In this document: piece after piece, positions 5,940 to 11,193 of the stretch
Numbering within the stretch: the stretch's first letter is position 1
How the letters are laid out: each line of letters starts with the position of its first letter
From: Clostridia bacterium
GTDB lineage: Bacteria > Bacillota > Clostridia > Oscillospirales > Acutalibacteraceae
NCBI GenBank assembly: GCA_900770255.1
Contig: CAAGJN010000002.1
Coordinates: 1-11,193, forward strand
Reading direction: 5' to 3'
Length of the DNA stretch: 11,193 nucleotides
Position numbers and translations under genes: made by a program
Notes under the pieces: model-generated
What the model was told of the DNA's origin: nothing
The model's input: the letters and a program-made list of their open reading frames with translations, nothing else
Database searches by the model: none

Positions 5940-5968
5940 ATTATACTCCATGTAATCGCACTTTTACA
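5940..5968 (-). promoter_or_regulatory. Weak candidate promoter for the small membrane-anchored gene
   Basis: On the minus strand a perfect TATAAT (5945-5940) stands 17 bp downstream of TGTAAA (5968-5963), a poor 3/6 match to the -35 consensus. The leader to the ATG at 5837 would be about 95 nt. A DnaA-box-like 9-mer overlaps the -35. The -10 is convincing; the promoter as a whole is tentative. Confidence 0.4.
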
Positions 5969-6051
5969 CCTGAAATGTGGAAAACCATGTGGAAAATGTT
6001 GATAACTCGCCCAAAAACGCTTGAAAAAGCTTGACCCGAAAATGTGGATAG
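5962..6051. promoter_or_regulatory. Cluster of DnaA-box-like 9-mers next to an AT-rich tract
   Basis: Compared with the DnaA-box consensus TTWTNCACA, five sites lie within 90 bp. TTTTCCACA occurs twice on the minus strand (5984-5976 and 5996-5988), both perfect. TTATCAACA (minus, 6005-5997) and CTATCCACA (minus, 6051-6043) each have one mismatch, and TTTTACACC (plus, 5962-5970) has one mismatch. Sites two and three are directly adjacent. The tract 6052-6120 beyond them is very A/T-rich, as in an unwinding element. The site lies between divergent genes, not beside dnaA. It could be a DnaA-titration or regulatory cluster, or an origin; the sequence alone cannot decide. Confidence 0.62.
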
Positions 6052-6087
6052 ATTTTTGAGAGGAAAATTTATATACAATTTGTTATA

Positions 6088-6116
6088 TTTACTTTACTCA
6101 AAAAAGCCGATATTAT
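6088..6116 (+). promoter_or_regulatory. Candidate promoter for ogg-birA
   Basis: TTTACT (6088-6093, 4/6), a 17-bp spacer and TATTAT (6111-6116, 5/6). Transcription would start near 6123, giving a leader of about 24 nt with AAAGGGG at 6130-6136. A second candidate is the extended -10 TGTTATATT at 6081-6089. Both lie just downstream of the DnaA-box cluster. Confidence 0.45.
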
Positions 6117-6146
6117 TGGTTTTGAGAATAAAGGGGATTGAGAAAG

Positions 6147-7004
6147 TTGGACTATGACAAAATTTTGCAGACTGACTCCGGGGCGGTCATAACCGGGCTT
6201 CGGTGCTTTTCTCTGCCGCTTATTCTCGACTGCGGACAGGCGTTTCGCTGGCGAGAGGAGAGCGATCAAAGCTGGAGCGGCGTCGCGCTCGGCCGTGAAA
6301 TGTCGCTCAGGCAGGAGGGCGACAGGCTGCTGATGAAGGGCGTGTCGGTCGCGGACGCGCAGGAGATATGGACAAAATATTTTGACCTCGGCCGCGACTA
6401 TACGGCAGTCTGCGAGACGCTCAGCGCAGACGAGAGCCTGCGCACGGCCTGCGCCGCATATCCCGGCATCAGAATACTCAAACAGGATGAATGGGAGACT
6501 CTTTGCTCGTTTATAATTTCGCAGAACAACAATATTCCACGGATAAAGGGAATAATAGAGAGGCTGTGTGAGACGTTCGGCGATAGGCTGCCGGGCGGCG
6601 GCTATTCGTTCCCGACGGCAGAAAGGCTCGCTGCTCTTGAGCCCGACGACCTCGCGCCGCTGCGTGCGGGTTTCAGAAACAAATACATAATCGATGCCGC
6701 GCGCAAAGTGGCACAGGGTCAGGTCAATCTGACCGCGCTCAGAGACGCTAAGCCCGATGAGATACGCGAGAGCCTGATGACGATAAAGGGCGTGGGCGCG
6801 AAGGTCGCCGAGTGTACGCTGCTGTTCGGCTTCGGCTGTGTCGATGCGTTCCCGGTGGATGTGTGGGTACGCCGCGTTGTCGGCGAGCTCTATCCCGACG
6901 GGCTTCCCGCCTGCACGGACGGCGTGCGCGGCATAGCGCAGCAGTATCTTTTCCATTGGCGCAGAAATCTTGAGGAGGACGGCGAAAGAAAAAATGAGGG
7001 CTGA
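6147..7004 (+). CDS. ogg: 8-oxoguanine DNA glycosylase, OGG1 type
   Basis: A DNA repair glycosylase/AP lyase that removes 8-oxoguanine. I start it at TTG 6147 (285 residues), 10 nt after AAAGGGG; the in-frame TTG at 6138 would sit one base from that site. In this numbering the N-terminal OGG domain carries CGQAFRW at 29-35. SQNNNIPRI at 125-133 matches the SNNNIARI block of human OGG1. The helix-hairpin-helix KGVGAKVAECTLL contains catalytic Lys219 (human K249) and Cys223 (human C253). Catalytic Asp238 follows in FPVDVWV (human D268). No iron-sulfur cysteines follow, as expected for OGG. The arginine of NIPRI corresponds to human Arg154, which helps read the base opposite the lesion. Its end overlaps birA by 11 nt. 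With nth nearby, two HhH-GPD repair enzymes lie either side of the DnaA-box region. Confidence 0.93.
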   Translation: MDYDKILQTDSGAVITGLRCFSLPLILDCGQAFRWREESDQSWSGVALGREMSLRQEGDRLLMKGVSVADAQEIWTKYFDLGRDYTAVCETLSADESLRTACAAYPGIRILKQDEWETLCSFIISQNNNIPRIKGIIERLCETFGDRLPGGGYSFPTAERLAALEPDDLAPLRAGFRNKYIIDAARKVAQGQVNLTALRDAKPDEIRESLMTIKGVGAKVAECTLLFGFGCVDAFPVDVWVRRVVGELYPDGLPACTDGVRGIAQQYLFHWRRNLEEDGERKNEG

Positions 7005-7785
7005 GCTCACCGTCGGCGGGATAGAAAAAAATCTTGAAAAAGAACGCACGGGAAGGATAACCGTGTTCGATACGATAGACTCGACAAACGACTATCTTAA
7101 GAAGCTCTGCGCCGAGGGAAAGGCCGAGCCGGGAGATATCGTTACGGCGAACAGGCAGACTGCCGGGCGCGGCCGCCGCGGCAAGAGCTTTGAGTCTGCG
7201 GCGGGGGTCGGGATATATCTCTCCGCGCTGCTCAAAACGAACGGCGCCGACCCCGGGGAGACAGCCGAGCTGACCGCGTGGGGCGCGGTCGCGGTTTGCC
7301 GGGCGATAGAGAGAGTCTGCGGCGAAGCCTGCTGCATAAAGTGGGTCAACGACCTGGTATGCGGGAGCAGAAAGGTCTGCGGCATCCTCACCGAGATGAC
7401 TCCCGCAGGCCCGGTAATGGGCATTGGCGTCAACGTCAATCAGCGCGCCGGAGAGTTTCCGGCGGAGCTTCGTGATATCGCGACGTCTCTGCGCGAAGCC
7501 TGCGGACGCGAGACAGACCGGGAGAAGCTGATCGCCGCGATGATAGAGGAGCTCGACCGCCTTAGCGCGGATTTTCCGCATGCGAGGCAGCCGTATCTCG
7601 ATGAGTACCGGAGCCGCTGCGCCGTGCTCGGCAAAGAGATAACACTCATGTTCGGCGAGACGCAGAGGCGCGGCCGAGCGGTCTGGATAGACGAACATTT
7701 CGGTCTTGTGGTGCAGTATGACGACGGTGACTTCGGTACTGTGACGGGCGGAGAAGTCAGCGTCAGAGGCTTTTACGGAGTGTGA
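6994..7785 (+). CDS. birA: Biotin--[acetyl-CoA-carboxylase] ligase, monofunctional type
   Basis: A 263-residue enzyme that activates biotin with ATP and attaches it to a lysine of biotin carboxyl carrier domains. I use ATG 6994, which overlaps the end of ogg by 11 nt. A GGAGG lies about 15 nt upstream, rather far, so translational coupling to ogg is likely; an in-frame TTG at 6970 is less likely. Motifs in order: FDTIDSTNDYL at about 25-35, biotinyl-AMP loop GRGRRG (58-63), KWVND (116-120), KVCGILTE (127-134) and GIGVNVN (143-149), with the small C-terminal SH3-like domain after about residue 215. The N-terminus lacks the winged helix-turn-helix of bifunctional BirA, so it should not repress biotin genes. 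Some 80 bp containing short hairpins separate it from the next gene. Confidence 0.95.
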   Translation: MRAELTVGGIEKNLEKERTGRITVFDTIDSTNDYLKKLCAEGKAEPGDIVTANRQTAGRGRRGKSFESAAGVGIYLSALLKTNGADPGETAELTAWGAVAVCRAIERVCGEACCIKWVNDLVCGSRKVCGILTEMTPAGPVMGIGVNVNQRAGEFPAELRDIATSLREACGRETDREKLIAAMIEELDRLSADFPHARQPYLDEYRSRCAVLGKEITLMFGETQRRGRAVWIDEHFGLVVQYDDGDFGTVTGGEVSVRGFYGV

Positions 7786-7811
7786 GTCAGTTTTTCAAAA
7801 AGTGCAGGTCA

Positions 7812-7840
7812 GCCGCTTGTCGGGCGGCGCCTTTTGCCGC
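7812..7840 (+). other. Mutually exclusive short hairpins after birA
   Basis: GCCGC (7812-7816), GCGGC (7824-7828) and GCCGC (7836-7840) occur in a row with 7-nt gaps. The middle copy can pair with either neighbour, so only one hairpin can form at a time. The first is followed by GCCTTTT, a poor intrinsic terminator. The second ends 10 nt before the GGAG ribosome binding site (7851-7854) of the next gene. This may be a weak terminator or a read-through control; evidence is thin. Confidence 0.35.
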
Positions 7841-7864
7841 ATGAATAAAAGGAGAAAAATATAA

Positions 7865-8710
7865 ATGGCAAAGAGAAGGAGACGTTTTTATATTCTCGCG
7901 GGAGTTTTCTCGCTGATAAGCGCGACCGTCAACGGCATATCGCCGATCGCTGCCAAGAGCGGCGCGCTGCTCTGTGCTGCGGGACTGTGCGCTGCCGCGG
8001 TGCTGGCAGCTACGGGCGCGGTGTCTTTTAAGATTACCTCAGATCTCAAAAACTCAAAAGAGAATAAAACGCTGACGGGTAAGGTCATCCCCGCGCTGTT
8101 TATCGCGCTGGGCGTGTGCATTGCGTTTGACGCGGCCGTCGCCGCTCTCAGCTTCAGCGGGTTAGAAAGAGCGCTTTATATTGCATCTGATGCAGTAAAT
8201 ATCGCGGGCCATGCCGTCTGCGCCGTGCTTATGCTCAAAAGCGACCGCGCGTCAACCCCCGGCAGATGTGCGCTGCATATAATTTTCGCCGTTCTGGCGG
8301 GCAGTCTTGGTTCAGTACTGCTCTTCGCCGCATATGACGATCTGCCGTATGACGAAAAGCGCGATACCGCGCGCAGACGGGCGAGAAACGCGCTCATCGC
8401 CGTGTTCTTTGCCGTGCTGATCGCAGAGTTCATCGTGAGCGTATTTGCGCCCGAAAGCATGGCGGAAGTTTTTTCTGAGCTCTATATCCGTGCGTGTATG
8501 CTGATATTTATTTCCTTTGTTTCGCTCTATGCGTTTATCCCGGATGCAAAATACAGGGAGCGCACACCGGCATCCGATCCCTTTAAGGCGGCCGCGAAGA
8601 GTAAAAGTACCGCGGCGGTCGATGAGCTGATGAAATATAAGGGGCAGCTCGACAGGGGCGAGATCACAAGAGAGGAATTTGAAAAGAAAAAATCCGAACT
8701 AATGAAATAA
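7865..8710 (+). CDS. Polytopic membrane protein with C-terminal SHOCT domain
   Basis: A 281-residue protein with a basic start (MAKRRRRF) and about seven hydrophobic segments, near residues 7-22, 32-54, 74-96, 104-124, 134-156, 174-194 and 205-225. A short charged linker leads to a SHOCT-type motif at about 250-281: STAAVDELMKYKGQLDRG, then EITREEFEKKKSELMK. SHOCT (short C-terminal) domains are small helical modules found at the ends of many bacterial proteins and are thought to mediate oligomerisation or other interactions. The membrane part matches no transporter or enzyme family I recognise, and no catalytic motif is seen. The ATG has GGAG 10 nt upstream. It lies 79 bp after birA and before a strong hairpin terminator, so it may be the last gene of the ogg-birA transcript. 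Function unknown. Confidence 0.88.
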   Translation: MAKRRRRFYILAGVFSLISATVNGISPIAAKSGALLCAAGLCAAAVLAATGAVSFKITSDLKNSKENKTLTGKVIPALFIALGVCIAFDAAVAALSFSGLERALYIASDAVNIAGHAVCAVLMLKSDRASTPGRCALHIIFAVLAGSLGSVLLFAAYDDLPYDEKRDTARRRARNALIAVFFAVLIAEFIVSVFAPESMAEVFSELYIRACMLIFISFVSLYAFIPDAKYRERTPASDPFKAAAKSKSTAAVDELMKYKGQLDRGEITREEFEKKKSELMK

Positions 8711-8729
8711 GATAAAATTGGAAAAAGTC

Positions 8730-8780
8730 AAAGCTTCCCGAGCGGGCAAGGTGTAACCATTTTGCCGCAGGGAAGCTTTT
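8730..8780. terminator. Long hairpin terminator between the SHOCT gene and the convergent Q/N-rich gene
   Basis: AAAGCTTCCC (8730-8739) pairs perfectly with GGGAAGCTTT (8770-8779). Inside, GCGGGCAA (8742-8749) pairs with TTGCCGC (8762-8768) apart from one bulged G, giving a long two-part stem. On the plus strand it runs into TTTTATTTT. On the minus strand the T run (GACTTTTTCC) is a few bases away, so it may act in both directions. Confidence 0.82.
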
Positions 8781-8807
8781 ATTTTGCCCGTAAGTGCCTT
8801 TATATGT

Positions 8808-8823
8808 ACCCGCCGAAGCGGGT
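8808..8823 (-). other. UUCG-tetraloop hairpin just after the Q/N-rich gene
   Basis: Read on the minus strand, ACCCGC-TTCG-GCGGGT is a 6-bp stem closed by the very stable UUCG loop. It begins 7 nt after the stop codon of the 43-residue gene. No T run follows directly, so it probably protects the mRNA 3' end or assists termination together with the hairpin at 8730-8780. Confidence 0.6.
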
Positions 8824-8830
8824 CGGGGAA

Positions 8831-8962
8831 TCAGTCCTCGTTCTGGTCGTTCTTCTTGTTCTGGGCCTTGTTCTGCTGGTTTCTGTTCTGCTGCTCCTGC
8901 TGGTTCTGCTGATTCTGAGCCTGCTTGTTCTGACCCTGTCTGTTCTGTTGGTTCTTTTCCAT
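8831..8962 (-). CDS. 43-residue Gln/Asn-rich microprotein
   Basis: This short gene starts at ATG 8962 with TTGGAGTG placing GGAG 9 nt upstream, and stops with TGA at 8833-8831. The product begins MEKNQQNRQGQNKQAQ and ends NKKNDQNED. Of 43 residues, 16 are Gln and 11 are Asn (63%), the rest being mainly Lys, Arg, Glu and Asp. It contains no aromatic residue, cysteine or aliphatic residue larger than alanine apart from Met1, so it must be soluble, cytosolic and largely disordered. The DNA repeats CAGAAC (Gln-Asn) seven times, which suggests growth by repeat expansion. Good translation signals, hairpins on both sides and convergence with the SHOCT gene argue that it is real. The composition recalls gamma-type small acid-soluble spore proteins, but the length and repeat pattern do not match, so no family is assigned. 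Confidence 0.75.
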   Translation of the reverse strand: MEKNQQNRQGQNKQAQNQQNQQEQQNRNQQNKAQNKKNDQNED

Positions 8963-8995
8963 TAGTATTCACTCCAATACGAACGTTACAAATTA

Positions 8996-9011
8996 GGATT
9001 TTTTCAAATCC
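8996..9011 (-). promoter_or_regulatory. GAAA-loop hairpin upstream of the Q/N-rich gene
   Basis: On the minus strand GGATTT-GAAA-AAATCC forms a 6-bp stem with a GNRA-type loop, 33 nt before the ATG at 8962. If transcribed, it lies in the 5' leader. I could not find a convincing sigma-A -35/-10 pair for this gene; an alternative sigma factor (for example a sporulation type) is possible but unproven. Confidence 0.45.
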
Positions 9012-9098
9012 GTTAGATAGCATTCCCCATGAGAGAGAAAAAATAAAAGGATATATTTGTAAACAGCAGAAAAATATTCTTTATCGACGAGAGTTTTA

Positions 9099-9107
9099 TG
9101 ATATAAT
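9099..9107 (+). promoter_or_regulatory. Extended -10 promoter for gatCAB
   Basis: TGATATAAT, a perfect extended -10 element, with no good -35 at the expected distance. Transcription would start near 9114, about 20 nt before the gatC ATG, with GGAGG at 9124-9128. The surrounding sequence, TATGATATAATNAAG, is the same as at the GNAT promoter (4023-4037). Confidence 0.72.
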
Positions 9108-9134
9108 GAAGACATCAACCGACGGAGGTCAGTT

Positions 9135-9422
9135 ATGGAAATAACCAATGAGCTTGTGGATCGCCTTGCCCGCCTTGCGCGGATAACCTTAAGCGACGCC
9201 GAGCGCGAGCGCTGCCGAAGGGAGTTCGGCGATATAATTGCATATATGGACACGCTCTCCGAGCTTGAGACGGAGGGCGCGGAGCCCGCCGTTCAGCTTT
9301 CTCGGGAGGTCAACGCTGTGCGCGGCGACGAGGTCTCGGCATCTGCGGATGTTCGCACGGTGCTGATGAACGCGCCGGAGAGCAGGGAAAACTGTTTTTC
9401 CGTGCCCAAAACCGTGGAGTGA
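9135..9422 (+). CDS. gatC: Asp-tRNA(Asn)/Glu-tRNA(Gln) amidotransferase subunit C
   Basis: A 95-residue protein, the usual GatC length. It opens with the family hallmark LVDRLARLARITLSDAERER (residues 7-26), followed by FGDIIAYMDTLSELETEGAEP (31-51 region) and ends with the ENCFSVPKTVE-type tail typical of GatC (consensus F-x-VPxV(I)E). GatC wraps around the GatA-GatB interface and stabilises the heterotrimer that converts misacylated Glu-tRNA(Gln), and in many bacteria Asp-tRNA(Asn), to Gln- and Asn-tRNA. GGAGG stands 6 nt before the ATG. It is first in the gatC-gatA-gatB operon; gatA begins 8 nt after its stop codon. Confidence 0.96.
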   Translation: MEITNELVDRLARLARITLSDAERERCRREFGDIIAYMDTLSELETEGAEPAVQLSREVNAVRGDEVSASADVRTVLMNAPESRENCFSVPKTVE

Positions 9423-9430
9423 GGTGCGCT

Positions 9431-10870
9431 ATGGATATAACAGAGCTTTCGGCGCTCGGACTCGCGCGGAGAATAAGCTCGGGAGAGCTTGCGGTTGCCG
9501 AAGCGCTTGACGCGACGTTTGCGGCGATTGACGAAAAAAATAAAAAATATAATTGCTTTATAACGCTCTGCCGCGAGCGGGCATATGAGCGCGCGCGGGC
9601 GGTGCAGGCCGAAATCGACGCGGGAACGCTCTTGTCGCCGCTTGCCGGAGTGCCGATAGGCGTCAAGGACAATATCTGCGTCGAGGGGGTACGCATGACC
9701 TGCGGGTCGCGCATGCTCGAAAACTATGTTTCGCCCTACAGCGCCTGCGCCGTCGAAAAGCTCGAGCAGGCGGGGCTGATAGTTGTCGGTACGCTCAATA
9801 TGGACGAGTTTGCGATGGGCTCTTCGACCGAAACATCGTATTTCGGCGCGGCGCTGAACCCGTGCGATACAGCGCGTGTGCCGGGCGGCTCGTCCGGCGG
9901 CGCGGCCGCCGCCTTGGCCTCCGGAATGATACCGCTTGCCCTGGGCTCCGACACAGGCGGCTCCGTGCGTCAGCCCGCCTCCTTCTGCGGAGTGACCGGC
10001 TTCAAGCCGACATACGGCACAGTCTCTCGCCGCGGGCTCACGGCCTATGCCTCGTCGTTTGATCAGATAGGCCCTATGGCGCGCTGCGCTGACGACTGCG
10101 CGGCGGTCATGGGAATAATTTCAGGGCGCGACAGCGGCGATCCGACCTCTGCTGACAGCAAACCTGTCAGCTTCGATGCCGTAAGCAAATATTCGCTCGA
10201 GGGCAGAACTGTGGGAGTGCCCGAAGAATTTTTTGACGGCGCTTTGAACAAAGATGTGCGCTCTGCCGTGCTCTCTGCGCTCGAAAGGCTGCGAAAGCTC
10301 GGCGCGCGCGTCGAGAGTTTTTCTCTGCCGATGCTCAAATATGCCGTGCCCGCTTACTATATAATCGCGTGCGCGCAGGCGAGCTCAAACCTCTCCCGCT
10401 ATGACGGTCTGCGCTACGGCCGCCGCGCCGAAGCCGGCGACCTTGTTTCCGCATATCTCAAAAGCCGTACTGAAGGCTTCGGCGCCGAGGTAAAGCGCCG
10501 TATAATGCTCGGCAATTTTGTGCTCAGCGCAGGATATTACGAGGCGTATTACAATAAGGCGCTGAAGGTGCGCGGACTCATACATTCTGCAATGCTCAAT
10601 GCGTTTGACAAATATGATTTTATAGCGGGCCCGGTCTATCCTACCGCCGCGCCGAAGCTCGGAGAGCTGGATGACCCGCTGAAGGCTTATCTCGGCGACG
10701 AGTACACAGTCATAGCGAATCTGGCCGGGTTGCCCGCTGTGTCGGTGCCGTGCGGAGCCGGAGAAGAATTTTTGCCGGTAGGCCTGCAGCTCATGGCGCG
10801 TCCGTTTGCGGATGAGGAGCTGCTCGGCGCGGCGAAGCTTGCTCAGGAGGCGTGCCGCGATGAGATATGA
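9431..10870 (+). CDS. gatA: Asp-tRNA(Asn)/Glu-tRNA(Gln) amidotransferase subunit A
   Basis: A 479-residue amidase-signature enzyme that hydrolyses glutamine and passes ammonia to GatB through an internal channel. The Ser-cisSer-Lys catalytic set is complete: Lys79 in GVKDNI, cis-Ser154 in the signature PGGSSGGAAAALASG (151-165) and nucleophile Ser178 in LGSDTGGSVRQP. These are the same residue numbers I recall for Staphylococcus aureus GatA. FKPTYGTVSRRG (191-202) and LNMDEFAMGSSTE (122-134) are further family blocks. I start at ATG 9431, which has GAGG 6 nt upstream; the in-frame GTG at 9419 overlaps the gatC stop and has no better site. Its last 11 nt overlap the start of gatB. Length is normal. 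Confidence 0.97.
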   Translation: MDITELSALGLARRISSGELAVAEALDATFAAIDEKNKKYNCFITLCRERAYERARAVQAEIDAGTLLSPLAGVPIGVKDNICVEGVRMTCGSRMLENYVSPYSACAVEKLEQAGLIVVGTLNMDEFAMGSSTETSYFGAALNPCDTARVPGGSSGGAAAALASGMIPLALGSDTGGSVRQPASFCGVTGFKPTYGTVSRRGLTAYASSFDQIGPMARCADDCAAVMGIISGRDSGDPTSADSKPVSFDAVSKYSLEGRTVGVPEEFFDGALNKDVRSAVLSALERLRKLGARVESFSLPMLKYAVPAYYIIACAQASSNLSRYDGLRYGRRAEAGDLVSAYLKSRTEGFGAEVKRRIMLGNFVLSAGYYEAYYNKALKVRGLIHSAMLNAFDKYDFIAGPVYPTAAPKLGELDDPLKAYLGDEYTVIANLAGLPAVSVPCGAGEEFLPVGLQLMARPFADEELLGAAKLAQEACRDEI

Positions 10871-11193
10871 GACTGTGATCGGGCTCGAGGTGCACATTGA
10901 GCTCGCAACAAAGACAAAAATATTCTGTCCGTGCACAACCGAATTCGGCGGCGCGCCGAACACCCATGTCTGCCCTGTGTGTCTGGGTCTGCCGGGTACT
11001 CTGCCCGTGCTCAACGGTGAGGTTGTGCGCCTTGCTGTGCGCGCCGGGCTTGCGGCGAACTGTGAGATAACGCACCTGAACCGCTTTGACAGAAAAAACT
11101 ATTTTTATCCCGATCTCCCGAAGGCGTATCAGATCTCTCAGCTCTATTTGCCGATTTGCCGCAGCGGCTTTATCGATATCGGCGAAAAGCGCG
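10860..11193 (+). CDS. gatB: Asp-tRNA(Asn)/Glu-tRNA(Gln) amidotransferase subunit B (partial, 3' end off window)
   Basis: The start ATG overlaps gatA by 11 nt and has AGGAGG 9 nt upstream inside gatA. The visible 111 residues begin MRYETVIGLEVHIELATKTK, the GatB signature. Cys23, Cys25, Cys38 and Cys41 (FCPC ... HVCPVC) are the zinc-site cysteines. GLPGTLPVLN (43-52 region) and FDRKNYFYPDLPKAYQISQ (about 77-95) form the start of the kinase-like cradle that phosphorylates the carboxylate of the misacylated tRNA before amidation. The frame is open to the window edge with no defect. The missing part should include the helical and YqeY-like tail domains that bind tRNA. Confidence 0.96.
   Translation, partial: MRYETVIGLEVHIELATKTKIFCPCTTEFGGAPNTHVCPVCLGLPGTLPVLNGEVVRLAVRAGLAANCEITHLNRFDRKNYFYPDLPKAYQISQLYLPICRSGFIDIGEKR

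Noticed and set aside
5838..5951. Longer start (125 residues) for the small tail-anchored protein
   Set aside because: The ATG at 5951 lacks a ribosome binding site and lies only just downstream of the predicted -10 element, whereas the ATG at 5837 has AAAGGGG at good spacing and a sharp change to family-like sequence.
6069..7049. 326-codon minus-strand frame across ogg
   Set aside because: Antisense to a well-supported ogg gene with complete catalytic residues; the product has no recognisable domain and runs across the ogg control region.
6748..7698. 316-codon minus-strand frame across the end of ogg and birA
   Set aside because: Antisense to birA, Arg- and Ala-rich with low-complexity stretches, and no ribosome binding site or domain.
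8762..8965. Plus-strand Leu/Val-rich frame that looks like a transmembrane peptide
   Set aside because: It is the complement of the CAGAAC-rich microprotein gene; the repeated hydrophobic residues follow from reading GTTCTG repeats, and it has no ribosome binding site and starts within the terminator hairpin.
8664..9023. 119-codon minus-strand frame rich in Glu, Ala, Gln and Pro
   Set aside because: It covers the Q/N-rich gene in another frame, starts upstream without a ribosome binding site and passes through the terminator into the SHOCT gene. The 43-residue frame has a proper GGAG and clean boundaries.
1..11193. Mobile element, CRISPR array, tRNA or rRNA
   Set aside because: No transposase or integrase motif, no regularly spaced repeats, no tRNA cloverleaf and no rRNA-like sequence was seen on either strand.

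Overview
The window looks like chromosomal DNA from a moderately high-GC member of the Clostridia, most likely an Oscillospiraceae/Ruminococcaceae-type gut Firmicute. The support is strong AGGAGG-type ribosome binding sites (azlD has AAGGAGGTGA), a gatC-gatA-gatB amidotransferase operon, a clostridial-type OGG glycosylase, a monofunctional biotin ligase, and a microprotein that ends in a Gram-positive-type xPxTG sorting signal. Species placement is inference. No tRNA, rRNA, CRISPR array, insertion sequence or prophage gene was seen.

Layout. Bases 1-1459, minus strand: a compact azlC-azlD-GNAT operon (branched-chain amino acid exporter plus an acetyltransferase cut by the window edge). Bases 1460-1886: a divergent, AT-rich intergenic region with one good promoter in each direction; azlC appears to carry a leader of over 200 nt. 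Bases 1887-3903, plus strand: a phosphoglucomutase/phosphomannomutase, a 72-residue secreted or membrane microprotein, and a strong rho-independent terminator. Bases 3904-4063: a tandem NotI palindrome, a 12-bp inverted repeat spanning 78 bp, and an extended -10 promoter. Bases 4064-5588: GNAT acetyltransferase, VOC/glyoxalase protein and endonuclease III (nth) in one tight operon. Bases 5574-5837, minus strand: a small C-terminally anchored protein. Bases 5838-6146: a divergent control region with a cluster of five DnaA-box-like 9-mers next to an AT-rich tract. Bases 6147-8710, plus strand: 8-oxoguanine glycosylase (ogg), biotin ligase (birA) and a polytopic SHOCT-domain protein, ending at a long hairpin terminator. 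Bases 8831-8962, minus strand: a 43-residue Gln/Asn-rich microprotein. Bases 9099 to the end, plus strand: gatC, gatA and the start of gatB with their own extended -10 promoter.

How the genes relate. Most are housekeeping: sugar-phosphate interconversion, base-excision repair (nth and ogg, both HhH-GPD enzymes, lie on either side of the DnaA-box cluster), biotinylation, and tRNA-dependent Gln/Asn formation. The parts that ordinary annotation would miss are the DnaA-box cluster in a place that does not look like the usual dnaA-linked origin, the minimal sorting-signal microprotein after pgm, the Gln/Asn-rich microprotein, and the long inverted repeat over the GNAT promoter. These are the best candidates for undescribed biology. 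All functional claims for them are inference.
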